38,608 nucleotides of DNA from an uncultured Gammaproteobacteria bacterium. Lineage in GTDB: Bacteria > Pseudomonadota > Gammaproteobacteria > GCA-002705445 > GCA-002716945. The stretch lies in contig CAJWVG010000007.1 in NCBI GenBank assembly GCA_913048065.1, positions 1 through 38,608 on the forward strand, given 5' to 3'. Numbering within the stretch: position 1 is the first letter of the stretch; each line of letters opens with the position of its first letter. The notes beneath the pieces are model-generated. The model saw nothing but the letters and a program-made list of their open reading frames with translations. It was not told the origin of the DNA and ran no database searches. This document shows, piece by piece, positions 10,814 through 18,825 of the stretch. The position numbers were made by a program, and so were the translations under genes.

Positions 10814-11845
10814 TTAATCAAATATAATTAGATGATCTATTTCAGGTTTAATCCCTATAACTTCGTTAATAGCATGATTATGATGGCTCGAAGTGTAACA
10901 AAATACTGTCTCATCTTTTGTTAATTCTAGTTTATATAAAAAATCAGAACCATGAAATATTTTCTCAATTACTTTAGCGGATTGTGTAGAGTCATCATCA
11001 TGAATTATATCGTCGGGCCTTATCATTACAATTACCTTGGATCCTGGGGCAAATTTTGATGTATTACCAAATAAATTTCCAAGATTAGTAGATACATGAT
11101 TCATATCTACAACAGAACCATTTATGAAGCTACCTATACCGCAAAACTGCGCAATCTCTTTTGTAAGGGGCTTATGGTAAAGATTATAAGCAGTATCACA
11201 TTGCATAATCTTTTTATTATCAAGAAATGCAATTTTATCAGATAATTGAAATGCTTCTTTTATATTATGAGTAATTACTATAGCAGTAATTTTTTCTTCC
11301 TTAAGAAGTTTTTTAACATCCGATATCAATGTGTCTTTTAATTCTTCATCTAATGCGCTAAAGGGCTCATCTAATAGTAAAATTTCCGGTTTAGGAGCTA
11401 ATGCTCTAGCTATAGCAACCCTTTGTTGTTGACCACCAGATATTTCGTGAGGGAAACTCTCTAAAATCTGAGAAATACCAAGTAACGAGGCAAGTCTATC
11501 TAATCTATTTAATTTTTGGTCTATACAATTTTTTGATATACCAAAAAGAATATTATCTTTACAGTTTAAATGAGGGAATAAAGCTAAATCCTGAAATATA
11601 ATCCCAATATTTCTTTTTTGTGGCTCAACTTTTGTCACCATATCGTCAACGATTGAATTATTAAGTTTTATTTTTCCAGAATTAATATTTTCAAAACCTG
11701 CAATCATTCTTAATAATGAGCTTTTTCCAGATGCGCTAGGACCTATTATAGATAGAATTTCGTGCTCATCTACATTTAGGTTTAAATTCTCTAGAATTGA
11801 ATCCCCTTCAATACTAAGTGATACATTTTCAATTTGTAATTTCAT
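10814..11845 (-). CDS. fbpC: Ferric-iron ABC transporter ATP-binding protein
   Basis: This ATPase powers the Fbp/Fut-type ferric importer. In 343 residues it shows Walker A GPSASGKSS (35-43), a Q-loop (IIFQDLALFP), the ABC signature ISGGQQQRVAIARAL (from 135), Walker B ILLLDEPFSALD (155-166), the switch histidine in VITHN, and a C-terminal TOBE-like region with VIVMIRPDDI. Its ATG lies inside the end of fbpB (17-base overlap) behind a GGCGAGA site, so the subunits are probably translationally coupled. The iron assignment rests on the neighbouring binding protein and Fur box. Confidence 0.9.
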   Translation of the reverse strand: MKLQIENVSLSIEGDSILENLNLNVDEHEILSIIGPSASGKSSLLRMIAGFENINSGKIKLNNSIVDDMVTKVEPQKRNIGIIFQDLALFPHLNCKDNILFGISKNCIDQKLNRLDRLASLLGISQILESFPHEISGGQQQRVAIARALAPKPEILLLDEPFSALDEELKDTLISDVKKLLKEEKITAIVITHNIKEAFQLSDKIAFLDNKKIMQCDTAYNLYHKPLTKEIAQFCGIGSFINGSVVDMNHVSTNLGNLFGNTSKFAPGSKVIVMIRPDDIIHDDDSTQSAKVIEKIFHGSDFLYKLELTKDETVFCYTSSHHNHAINEVIGIKPEIDHLIIFD

Positions 11846-13463
11846 TCTCGCCGCTAAAATTAATAGTTTTTCTTATCAGCAGTATAACAGGAATTAAACT
11901 AATAATAATAAGCATTAGTGATGGAGAGGCTATAAATGAAAGTTGTTCTGAGGAAGCTAATTCATAAATATTTATAGCTAAAGTATCAAAGTTAAAAGGC
12001 CTTAGTATAAGTGTTGCTGGGAGTTCTTTTACAATATCTACAAAGACTAATATAAAAGAAGTTATCAATGTAGTTTTCATAATAGGCATATGTATTTTTC
12101 TTAATATAGTAAAATTAGATAAACCAAAAGATTGAACGGTTAAATCTATATTCTTTTTAATCTTACTAAGACCTGATTCTGTTGCATTATATGATAAAGT
12201 TGAAAATCTTACTAAATACGCAAGCACCAACGCAAATAATGAGCCACTTAAGTAATATATTGGAGATCCAAATATCATAGCTTGTAAGTTATCAACCATT
12301 GTTAGTGGTATAATTATACCTACAGCTATTACAACGCCCGGTATTGAATAACCTAGTGAAAATATCTTCAGAGGATATCTAATATATATACTGTCTGATG
12401 ATCTATTTATATAACAAGAATATATTGATACTAAAACTATAATTATTGATGCAATAGTTGCAACAGAGACTGTATTTATTATTACTTGTAAATAATAGCT
12501 TTCAAAAATATAGCTATATGTTTCTGTTAACCATAAAAATAATTGAATAACCGGTATTATGAAACCAGCCAAAGGAAATAATAAGCACCAAAGAAAAGCA
12601 TATATCCTATTTACTCCCTTTAGATTTTTTTCCTTTATTTTTTTTGATTTTTGAGATGTATTTACATATTGACTTTTTCCTCGTGAAAATTTCTCTATCA
12701 CGATAAGTACAAATACAAATGTTAATAGAATTGACGATAAATGGAGGGCGCTAGTCTCATCACCAAAAGAAAACCATGTTCTATAAATTCCAGTTGTAAA
12801 TGTACTTATACCATAATAATCCATTGTTCCAAACTCGGCTAAGGTCTCCATCATTACTAAACTGATACCAGCTATTATCCCTGGTCTTGCCAATGGCATG
12901 TTAACTCTATAAAATAACTCTGCGCCTTTTAAGCCTAGCGATTTTCCGACTTCCATAGCACAATAGGTCTGTTCTTTAAACGATGAGTAAGCAAGCAAAT
13001 ATACATAAGGATATAAGCAGATACTTAATATGAAAATTACACCATAAATATTTCTTAGTTCAATAGCTTCATATAGCTCTTTACCTAAGCCAAAGTAATT
13101 TTCTATGGATTCGAATATCATTCCTGATGGTTCAAACAATCCAGCATAAATATACGCTGAAACATAAGTTGGTATTGCGATTGGCATTACCAATAACCAT
13201 TTAAATATATCTTTCCCCGGAAAAACAAAATTCGTAACAAGCCATGCACATGAAACACCCACAATCAATGATAAAATAGCAACAGATATTAAAATAATAA
13301 AAGTATTTGATAAGTATTCTAATAATAAATTATCACTCAGATGCACCCATAATTCTGTTGATGGCTGAAAAATATATGACATTACAGTTATGATTGGAAA
13401 GATTACTAATAAAATTACAAAAAAGAATAAAAATTTATTATTATATTTTATTAGTCTTTCCAT
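11829..13463 (-). CDS. fbpB: Ferric-iron ABC transporter permease, two fused domains
   Basis: The 544-residue inner-membrane permease holds two BPD_transp_1 domains in one chain, as in FbpB, with about twelve predicted membrane segments. Each half shows an EAA-type coupling loop that contacts the ATPase: GKSLGLKGAELFYRVNMPLA in the first half and SFGLSNFTILRKIHMPIMK in the second. A Lys-rich cytoplasmic linker joins the halves at about residues 260-280. It starts 6 bases after the fbpA stop and overlaps fbpC by 17 bases. The family also includes thiamine and other importers; context favours iron. Confidence 0.9.
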   Translation of the reverse strand: MERLIKYNNKFLFFFVILLVIFPIITVMSYIFQPSTELWVHLSDNLLLEYLSNTFIILISVAILSLIVGVSCAWLVTNFVFPGKDIFKWLLVMPIAIPTYVSAYIYAGLFEPSGMIFESIENYFGLGKELYEAIELRNIYGVIFILSICLYPYVYLLAYSSFKEQTYCAMEVGKSLGLKGAELFYRVNMPLARPGIIAGISLVMMETLAEFGTMDYYGISTFTTGIYRTWFSFGDETSALHLSSILLTFVFVLIVIEKFSRGKSQYVNTSQKSKKIKEKNLKGVNRIYAFLWCLLFPLAGFIIPVIQLFLWLTETYSYIFESYYLQVIINTVSVATIASIIIVLVSIYSCYINRSSDSIYIRYPLKIFSLGYSIPGVVIAVGIIIPLTMVDNLQAMIFGSPIYYLSGSLFALVLAYLVRFSTLSYNATESGLSKIKKNIDLTVQSFGLSNFTILRKIHMPIMKTTLITSFILVFVDIVKELPATLILRPFNFDTLAINIYELASSEQLSFIASPSLMLIIISLIPVILLIRKTINFSGENEITN

Positions 13464-13469
13464 TATTAG

Positions 13470-14528
13470 TTATTGCCAGTTTACTATATCAAATATTTCA
13501 ACAGCTCTTTTATTATTCTTACCTAGTTTATTCAGGGATAACCTATCTTGTTTGAATGGATAACCCCATGATTGTACAACGTCACTAACCTCAATGTTAT
13601 CCCTAATAGGGTATTCATGATTTGCTTTAGCATAAAGTTCTTGAGCTTTATTATCTGCTAAAAACTCGAGGAATTTTATTGCATTTTGAGTATTTTTTGA
13701 ATATTTCACAATTGCGGCACCACTAATGTTTATATGCGCACCTCTATTCATTTGATTCGGAAAGAAAACAGAAATCATTTTGGCATATTTCCTCTCATTC
13801 TCTTTTTTTGATGTAATCCATTTGCCTAGGTAATATGTATTCGCTAGAGTCACATCACATTCTTCTAGCACAACAGATGTCATTTGCGTTCTATCATTGC
13901 CTTTTGGTTCTCTAGAGAAATTACTTACAATATTTTCAGCCCACTTTTTGGCCTCTTTTTCTCCTATGTGAGAAATCAATGAGGCAAGTAAAGATTGATT
14001 ATAAATATTACTAGATGATCTTATACAAATTCGACCTTTCCATTTGGGATCAGCTAAGTCTTCATATGTGCTTAACGAATTTATGTCAACTTTTTTTGGA
14101 TTATACATTATGACTCTTGATCTAATAGATAATCCATACCAGTAACCTTCTTTGTCTCTAAGATGTTCAGGTATTAAGGTATTTAGCTTAGCAGACTTAA
14201 TACTCTGTAATAAACCATCGGTTTTAGCCTTATATAAGTTTCCAGCATCTACTGTCAACAGCACATCTGCTCTTGTATTTTCTCCTTCCTGCTCAATTCT
14301 TTTTTGTAATGATTTTGATTTACCTGAGATTATATTCACTTTTATTTTCGTAGATTTTTCAAACTCATCTATCAGAGGTTTCAAGAGATACCCTTTGCGC
14401 GCACTGTAAACGTTAACCTCATTCAAGCCTGCCCCAACTTCTATTTCAACATCCTGCCTGTTAGGTGTCTCACTGCTGCATGCTGATAATGCGCCGATCA
14501 TAAATAAGCATAAAAATATGTTTCTCAT
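13470..14528 (-). CDS. fbpA: Ferric-iron-binding lipoprotein of the Fbp/Fut importer
   Basis: This extracytoplasmic protein captures Fe(III) and delivers it to FbpB. It has 352 residues. The N-terminus is a lipoprotein signal with lipobox LSAC (Cys17) rather than the cleavable signal of classical periplasmic FbpA. The mature part follows the family: VYSARKGYLLKPL (Tyr41), YNPKKVD, LADPKWKGRICI, and the paired iron-ligand tyrosines in LANTYYLGKW (Tyr232, Tyr233). An AGGAG site lies 5 bases before the ATG. It is first in fbpA-fbpB-fbpC and its promoter carries a Fur box. Confidence 0.92.
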   Translation of the reverse strand: MRNIFLCLFMIGALSACSSETPNRQDVEIEVGAGLNEVNVYSARKGYLLKPLIDEFEKSTKIKVNIISGKSKSLQKRIEQEGENTRADVLLTVDAGNLYKAKTDGLLQSIKSAKLNTLIPEHLRDKEGYWYGLSIRSRVIMYNPKKVDINSLSTYEDLADPKWKGRICIRSSSNIYNQSLLASLISHIGEKEAKKWAENIVSNFSREPKGNDRTQMTSVVLEECDVTLANTYYLGKWITSKKENERKYAKMISVFFPNQMNRGAHINISGAAIVKYSKNTQNAIKFLEFLADNKAQELYAKANHEYPIRDNIEVSDVVQSWGYPFKQDRLSLNKLGKNNKRAVEIFDIVNWQ

Positions 14529-14572
14529 CTTAACTCCTAGTTAAATTAAGGGGTATTTGTCATTCCATAAAC

Positions 14573-14591
14573 GCGAATGATTCTCATTATA
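14573..14591 (-). promoter_or_regulatory. Fur box upstream of fbpA
   Basis: Read on the minus strand this 19-mer is TATAATGAGAATCATTCGC. It matches the classical Fur operator GATAATGATAATCATTATC at 15 of 19 positions, including both ATAATGA and AATCATT half-motifs. It overlaps the -10 of the fbpA promoter, so Fe-Fur binding would block RNA polymerase. It lies about 45 bases before the fbpA ATG. Confidence 0.85.
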
Positions 14592-14614
14592 TAGCTTGAA
14601 AAGAAAGATTTAAA
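14586..14614 (-). promoter_or_regulatory. Sigma-70 promoter of fbpABC
   Basis: On the minus strand there is a perfect -10 TATAAT (14586-14591), preceded after exactly 17 bases by TTTAAA (14609-14614, four of six matches to TTGACA). The -10 lies inside the Fur box. The leader would be about 50 bases, ending with AGGAG before the fbpA ATG. Confidence 0.7.
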
Positions 14615-14639
14615 GCGCTGAACATTAAATATTTATGAA

Positions 14640-14655
14640 AAAATACATGTATTTT
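14640..14655. repeat. Perfect 16-base palindrome upstream of ilvE
   Basis: AAAATACATGTATTTT is a perfect inverted repeat about 58 bases before the ilvE ATG. It sits in the 184-base spacer (14529-14712) between divergent fbpA and ilvE, just upstream of a possible ilvE -10 TATAGT (14673-14678) that lacks a good -35. It could be an operator for a dimeric activator. Such AT-rich palindromes also arise by chance in DNA of this composition. The rest of the spacer holds only the fbpA promoter and Fur box. Confidence 0.35.
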
Positions 14656-14712
14656 AGTTTTCTAAGTCATGTTATAGTTTTCAGTTAAATTACAACAAAA
14701 AAGTGATTACTC

Positions 14713-15642
14713 ATGATAATGTCTGACCTACAAGGGCAAATTTGGATGGATGGAACTTTTTGCGACTGGAAAGATGCCAAAATTCATATATTAACTCATA
14801 CTTTACATTACGGGACTGGTGTATTCGAGGGTGTTCGGGCCTATGAAACGGAGTCTGGACCTGCGATATTTAGACTTAAAGATCATACAGATAGATTATT
14901 TAATTCTGCTAATTTGGTTGGCATGCAAATACCATTTGAAAAAAATATAATTATGCAAGCTCAGTGTGAGGCTGTGAGCCAGAATAATTTAAAAAATGCA
15001 TACATAAGGCCGTTATGTTTTTATGGAAGTGAAGGAATGGGATTGAGAGCAGATAATTTAAAAGTACATTGCGCCATTGCAGCTTGGGACTGGGGACCGT
15101 ACTTGGGTGCAGAACAGATTATTAATGGGATTAGAGTGAAGGTATCACCATTTCCAAAAAGAAATCCCGAAGCTATGATATATAAAGCAAAAGCAACGGG
15201 TAATTATATAAATTCCATGCTTGCTTTAAAAGATGCGCTTTCCCACGGTTATGATGAAGCATTAATTTTAGGCACCGATAACTCAGTAAATGAAGGTTCT
15301 GGAGAAAATTTTTTCCTAGTAAAAGATAATAAACTTGTTACGCCAAAATTAGTTACAGTATTAGACGGAATCACGAGAAAAACTATAATTCAATTGGCTA
15401 AAGATTTAGATATAGAGACCTTAGAGAGAAATATAAGCGTTGATGAGGTTTATGAATGCGACGAGGCATTTTTTACTGGAACGGCGGCAGAAGTAACGCC
15501 AATAATAGAAGTAGATGACAACAAGATCAATAACGGTCTTCCCGGACCACTAACTAAGCAGCTGCAGGCTAATTACTTTAATCTTATTAGAGGAAAACAC
15601 GATAAGTATAATGAGTGGTTAACTAGGGTTGAAAAAAAATGA
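14713..15642 (+). CDS. ilvE: Branched-chain amino-acid aminotransferase
   Basis: IlvE does the final transamination in leucine, isoleucine and valine synthesis with PLP. The 309-residue class IV aminotransferase shows HTLHYGTGVFEGVRAYET, IRPLCFYGSEGMGL, the PLP lysine in KAKATGNYINSML (Lys160), and SVNEGSGENFFLV. A second in-frame ATG at 14719 (MSDLQGQ) is an equally plausible start; no strong ribosome binding site separates them. The stop overlaps the rfaE1 ATG (ATGA), so ilvE leads a three-gene transcript with the heptose genes. ilvE next to LPS-core genes is also seen in Pseudomonas. Confidence 0.95.
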   Translation: MIMSDLQGQIWMDGTFCDWKDAKIHILTHTLHYGTGVFEGVRAYETESGPAIFRLKDHTDRLFNSANLVGMQIPFEKNIIMQAQCEAVSQNNLKNAYIRPLCFYGSEGMGLRADNLKVHCAIAAWDWGPYLGAEQIINGIRVKVSPFPKRNPEAMIYKAKATGNYINSMLALKDALSHGYDEALILGTDNSVNEGSGENFFLVKDNKLVTPKLVTVLDGITRKTIIQLAKDLDIETLERNISVDEVYECDEAFFTGTAAEVTPIIEVDDNKINNGLPGPLTKQLQANYFNLIRGKHDKYNEWLTRVEKK

Positions 15643-16565
15643 TTTCAAGAAAAAAAATATTAGTAATTGGAGATGTAATGCTTGATAGGTATTGGATGGG
15701 TCATGTCAATAGGATATCTCCAGAAGCGCCAGTACCAATTCTAGATGTTTCTAAAGCTATCGATAAACCTGGTGGAGCAGCAAATGTTGCCAAGAACTTA
15801 TCAGACTTTGGCATGGATGTAACGTTAATAGGTCTCACGGGTAAAGATGAGGCTGCTATGAAATTATTTGAATTGTTATCTAATTTAAATATTGATTACA
15901 TACCCATAGAAGACTCTGCTATTAGGACAACAATGAAATTAAGGGTTATTGATAAAAATCAACAACTAATGAGAATAGATCATGAGGACAAAAACCTATC
16001 TAGAGCATTGAAAAATAACTTTAGATTTATAGAGGAACTAATCCCTAATTTTGATGGAATAATAATATCTGACTATGACAAAGGAATGGTGAAACCGCTG
16101 ATTAAAAAAATACTATCTAAAGCTTCTAAATTAAAAATAAAAACTTTTGTAGATCCGAAAGGTACTGACTTCAGCTATTATAAGAATGCTTTCCTTTTAA
16201 AACCCAACTTAAAAGAATTTGAAGATATTATGGGTATATCAAAGGATATCAGTGATTTAAAAATAAAAGGCGAAAAACTTAGAAAAAAATTATCACTTGA
16301 ATATTTATTGTTAACTCAAGGTAAAAATGGAATGATATTATTTGGGAAAAATAAGATTTCCTCATACGATGCTCTACAACAAGATGTTTTTGATGTAACA
16401 GGGGCAGGAGATACAGTAATATCTATATTAACTTCATATATTGTTGCAGGTAAAAGTATTGTTTCAGCAGTAAAAATGTCAAATATCGCTGCAGGACTAT
16501 CTGTTCAGAAGCTTGGGTCAACTAGTGTTAGTCAAGAAGATTTAAAAAATGGCTTTACAAAATAA
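15639..16565 (+). CDS. rfaE1: D-glycero-beta-D-manno-heptose-7-phosphate kinase (stand-alone HldE kinase domain)
   Basis: This enzyme phosphorylates heptose 7-phosphate to the 1,7-bisphosphate for ADP-heptose, the LPS inner-core sugar donor. The 308-residue PfkB-family protein has GDVMLDRYWMGHVNRISPEA near the start, GGAANVAKNLSDFG (46-58), DYDKGMV, the DPKGTDFSYY segment, and DVTGAGDT with the catalytic-base Asp258. In E. coli this is the N-terminal half of HldE; here it is a separate gene. The ATG overlaps the ilvE stop by 4 bases and the end overlaps rfaE2 by 17. Confidence 0.94.
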   Translation: MISRKKILVIGDVMLDRYWMGHVNRISPEAPVPILDVSKAIDKPGGAANVAKNLSDFGMDVTLIGLTGKDEAAMKLFELLSNLNIDYIPIEDSAIRTTMKLRVIDKNQQLMRIDHEDKNLSRALKNNFRFIEELIPNFDGIIISDYDKGMVKPLIKKILSKASKLKIKTFVDPKGTDFSYYKNAFLLKPNLKEFEDIMGISKDISDLKIKGEKLRKKLSLEYLLLTQGKNGMILFGKNKISSYDALQQDVFDVTGAGDTVISILTSYIVAGKSIVSAVKMSNIAAGLSVQKLGSTSVSQEDLKNGFTK

Positions 16566-17034
16566 AAAATTAGTAAAAAACATAAATGAGCTAGCTGATA
16601 TTTGTGCCTCGTTTAGAGCTCAGAAAAAAACCATTATTATGACTAATGGTTGTTTTGATATTATTCATTCAGGACACACTTATCTTTTAGGTGAAGCTAA
16701 AAAACTTGGAGATATATTAATAGTAGCATTAAATGCTGATAATTCTGTAAACAAAATTAAAACATCTGATAGGCCAATTATGCCTGAATTAGATCGTGCC
16801 TATGTTTTATCTTGTCTAGAATCTGTAGATTATGTAATACTTTTTCATGAAGAAACTCCAGAAAAAGTTATTTGTAAAATATTGCCTGATATTTTAGTCA
16901 AAGGCGATGATTATAAAGGTAAAAAAATAGCAGGAGAAGAATGTTTAGTCAAAAATGGAAAAAAAGTTAAACTCTTAAATATAATCGAAGGAAAATCTAC
17001 AACATCGATTATAAATAAAATTCTAAAGTCTTAA
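16549..17034 (+). CDS. rfaE2: Heptose 1-phosphate adenylyltransferase (stand-alone HldE C-terminal domain)
   Basis: It transfers AMP to heptose 1-phosphate, giving ADP-D-glycero-D-manno-heptose. The 161-residue cytidylyltransferase-like protein has IIMTNGCFDIIHSGH with the HxGH nucleotide site at 40-43, then DSRP-like TSDRPIMPELDRAYVL, and ILPDILVKGDDYKGKKIAG, matching the second half of E. coli HldE. It starts inside the end of rfaE1 (17-base overlap, different frame). This is a true split of the two domains rather than a frameshift within one chain, as it has its own ATG. Its last 12 bases overlap the convergent glycosyltransferase gene. Confidence 0.93.
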   Translation: MALQNKKLVKNINELADICASFRAQKKTIIMTNGCFDIIHSGHTYLLGEAKKLGDILIVALNADNSVNKIKTSDRPIMPELDRAYVLSCLESVDYVILFHEETPEKVICKILPDILVKGDDYKGKKIAGEECLVKNGKKVKLLNIIEGKSTTSIINKILKS

Positions 17035-18087
17035 TATCATATCTATTTTTTTTTTGACATCATCAACTTTTATCAAAGACATAGCTTTCTTATTCCTAAT
17101 CCTTTCTCCCCATTTAGCATCTGACACTAATTTTTTATTATATTTTTTTAGTGCCTCGGGATATTTGTTTATTATAAATTCTATATTTTGAAAAGGTCCA
17201 GTTCTCTCAGGGTTAGATGTCGCAAATAAACCAATAACTGGTTTTGATAAAATAGATGCAATATGCAGAGTTCCAGAGTCTGGTCCTATATATAATTCAC
17301 ATCCAGAGACAATATTGTATAATTCCTGCAAGTTAGTTTTGCCTACAAAATTATAGATTGGAGAGACATTAACCATATCTCTGCAAAATCTTTCAGCCAT
17401 AACTAATTGATTTTTGTTGGACGAGCCTGTAATGATAGTTACTAAATTATACTGTTCATATAAATATTTTATAATAGGTATATAGTTAATTATATCCCAT
17501 TCCCTATAGTTAAAACTGCGTTCGCTCGTAAATGGATTGATAACAATATATTTTTTGTTAATGAGTGTTTTATCAAATTCCACAATTTTTTTAAAATCTT
17601 TTTTTATTCCAATATCTCTATCATACTCTCTTTTTATTATTTCCAATGCTTCAAGAAAACAAAAAAAAGTATTAAGCACATGTGATTTAGGCATTTCTTT
17701 AATGCTCTCAGTAATAAAAAGCTGGTGCATATTCTTAGAGTTATAACAATCAAAACCAATCTTACGATTAGCTTTTACCAATAGACTTAGGATATTTGAC
17801 CTAAGAGAAACCTGCATATGCAATAAAACATCAAAAAACTTCCTTTCTCTTAGTCTTAGTAAATCTTGAATACCTTGAATTATATTTTTTTTATCTATTA
17901 CTATAAACTCGATATCCTTCATATTTTTTACTAAGGAGTATTCTGTTTTTCCTATAATCCATGTAATATCTGTCATAGGCGAATGTTTTTGTAGGGTTTT
18001 AACTATTGGAATCATATGCGTTATATCACCTATAGATGATAGTCTTAAGATGCATATAGATTTTAATGAATTAGAAGTTTGAGGCAT
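17023..18087 (-). CDS. GT9 family ADP-heptose:LPS heptosyltransferase
   Basis: The 354-residue glycosyltransferase family 9 protein probably adds heptose to the Kdo-lipid A inner core on the cytoplasmic face. It opens with SICILRLSSIGDITHMIPIV, the usual acceptor-side start. The ADP-heptose region is YIGPDSGTLHIASILSKPVIG, followed by LFATSNPERTGPF. I cannot say whether it is heptosyltransferase I (WaaC), II (WaaF) or a related enzyme. Neighbouring rfaE1/rfaE2, kdkA and waaA support an inner-core role. It converges on rfaE2 with 12 bases of overlap and is head-to-head with kdkA. Confidence 0.88.
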   Translation of the reverse strand: MPQTSNSLKSICILRLSSIGDITHMIPIVKTLQKHSPMTDITWIIGKTEYSLVKNMKDIEFIVIDKKNIIQGIQDLLRLRERKFFDVLLHMQVSLRSNILSLLVKANRKIGFDCYNSKNMHQLFITESIKEMPKSHVLNTFFCFLEALEIIKREYDRDIGIKKDFKKIVEFDKTLINKKYIVINPFTSERSFNYREWDIINYIPIIKYLYEQYNLVTIITGSSNKNQLVMAERFCRDMVNVSPIYNFVGKTNLQELYNIVSGCELYIGPDSGTLHIASILSKPVIGLFATSNPERTGPFQNIEFIINKYPEALKKYNKKLVSDAKWGERIRNKKAMSLIKVDDVKKKIDMILRL

Positions 18088-18090
18088 AGT

Positions 18091-18825
18091 TTGAATATAA
18101 TAACCAAAAAAATTAATAATACGATAATATTCTATGATAACGATATCGATATTAATATAGAAGAATTATTTTCCAGTAATGCCTTGCATACGGATGAGAG
18201 AACTAATGTAGAATGGATTAATGATAAGAAATGGGTTAAAAAACATTATTTCCGTAAAGGAATGATGTCCTTTTTAAATGATTGGTATCTATATTCCGGT
18301 CTTAAGCACACAAGGTCATATAGAGAGTTTGAGATACTTAATTATCTTCATGGGTATAAGTTTAATACTTGCAAACCAATAGTCGGCTGGGTTACATACA
18401 GTGGATTAATATATAAAGCTAATTTAGTCACAGAAACAATTCAAGCTAGAACTCTAAAAGATTTTCTTGATTTATTAGCACTAGGTGTTTCTGATTCAAG
18501 TTTATCAAATGACCCAGTTATCAAATATGAAAGGCCTGAGATTTTCAAACAGATTGGAATTAAAGTTGCGCAAATGCACAAATTAAATATTTTTCATGGG
18601 GATTTGAATATTAATAATATCATGATTTCTGATGACCCCACAAATGATGGAAAAGTGAAAATATGGATCCTAGATTTTGATAAGTCCTTAAGACAGAATT
18701 TAAGAGAAAAAGATAGATTATCAAATCTACATAGATTAAAAAATTCTCTTGTTAAGAATAAACACTATCTTCGTTTTGATTATGAGACATTTCTCTCAAG
18801 TTATTTTTCAACAATCAATTCTTGA
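18091..18825 (+). CDS. kdkA: 3-deoxy-D-manno-octulosonic acid (Kdo) kinase, TTG start
   Basis: KdkA phosphorylates Kdo on lipid A (4-OH in Haemophilus and Vibrio). The 244-residue protein kinase-like fold shows WVKKHYFRKGMM...DWYLYSGLKHTRSYREFEIL in the N-lobe, the catalytic loop HGDLNINNIMI (His169, Asp171) and ILDFDKS as the metal-binding triplet. There is no early ATG. A TTG at 18091 has GAGG six bases before it and is my choice; another TTG at 18079 would overlap the divergent glycosyltransferase and lacks a properly spaced site. The last 25 bases overlap convergent waaA. Confidence 0.88.
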   Translation: MNIITKKINNTIIFYDNDIDINIEELFSSNALHTDERTNVEWINDKKWVKKHYFRKGMMSFLNDWYLYSGLKHTRSYREFEILNYLHGYKFNTCKPIVGWVTYSGLIYKANLVTETIQARTLKDFLDLLALGVSDSSLSNDPVIKYERPEIFKQIGIKVAQMHKLNIFHGDLNINNIMISDDPTNDGKVKIWILDFDKSLRQNLREKDRLSNLHRLKNSLVKNKHYLRFDYETFLSSYFSTINS

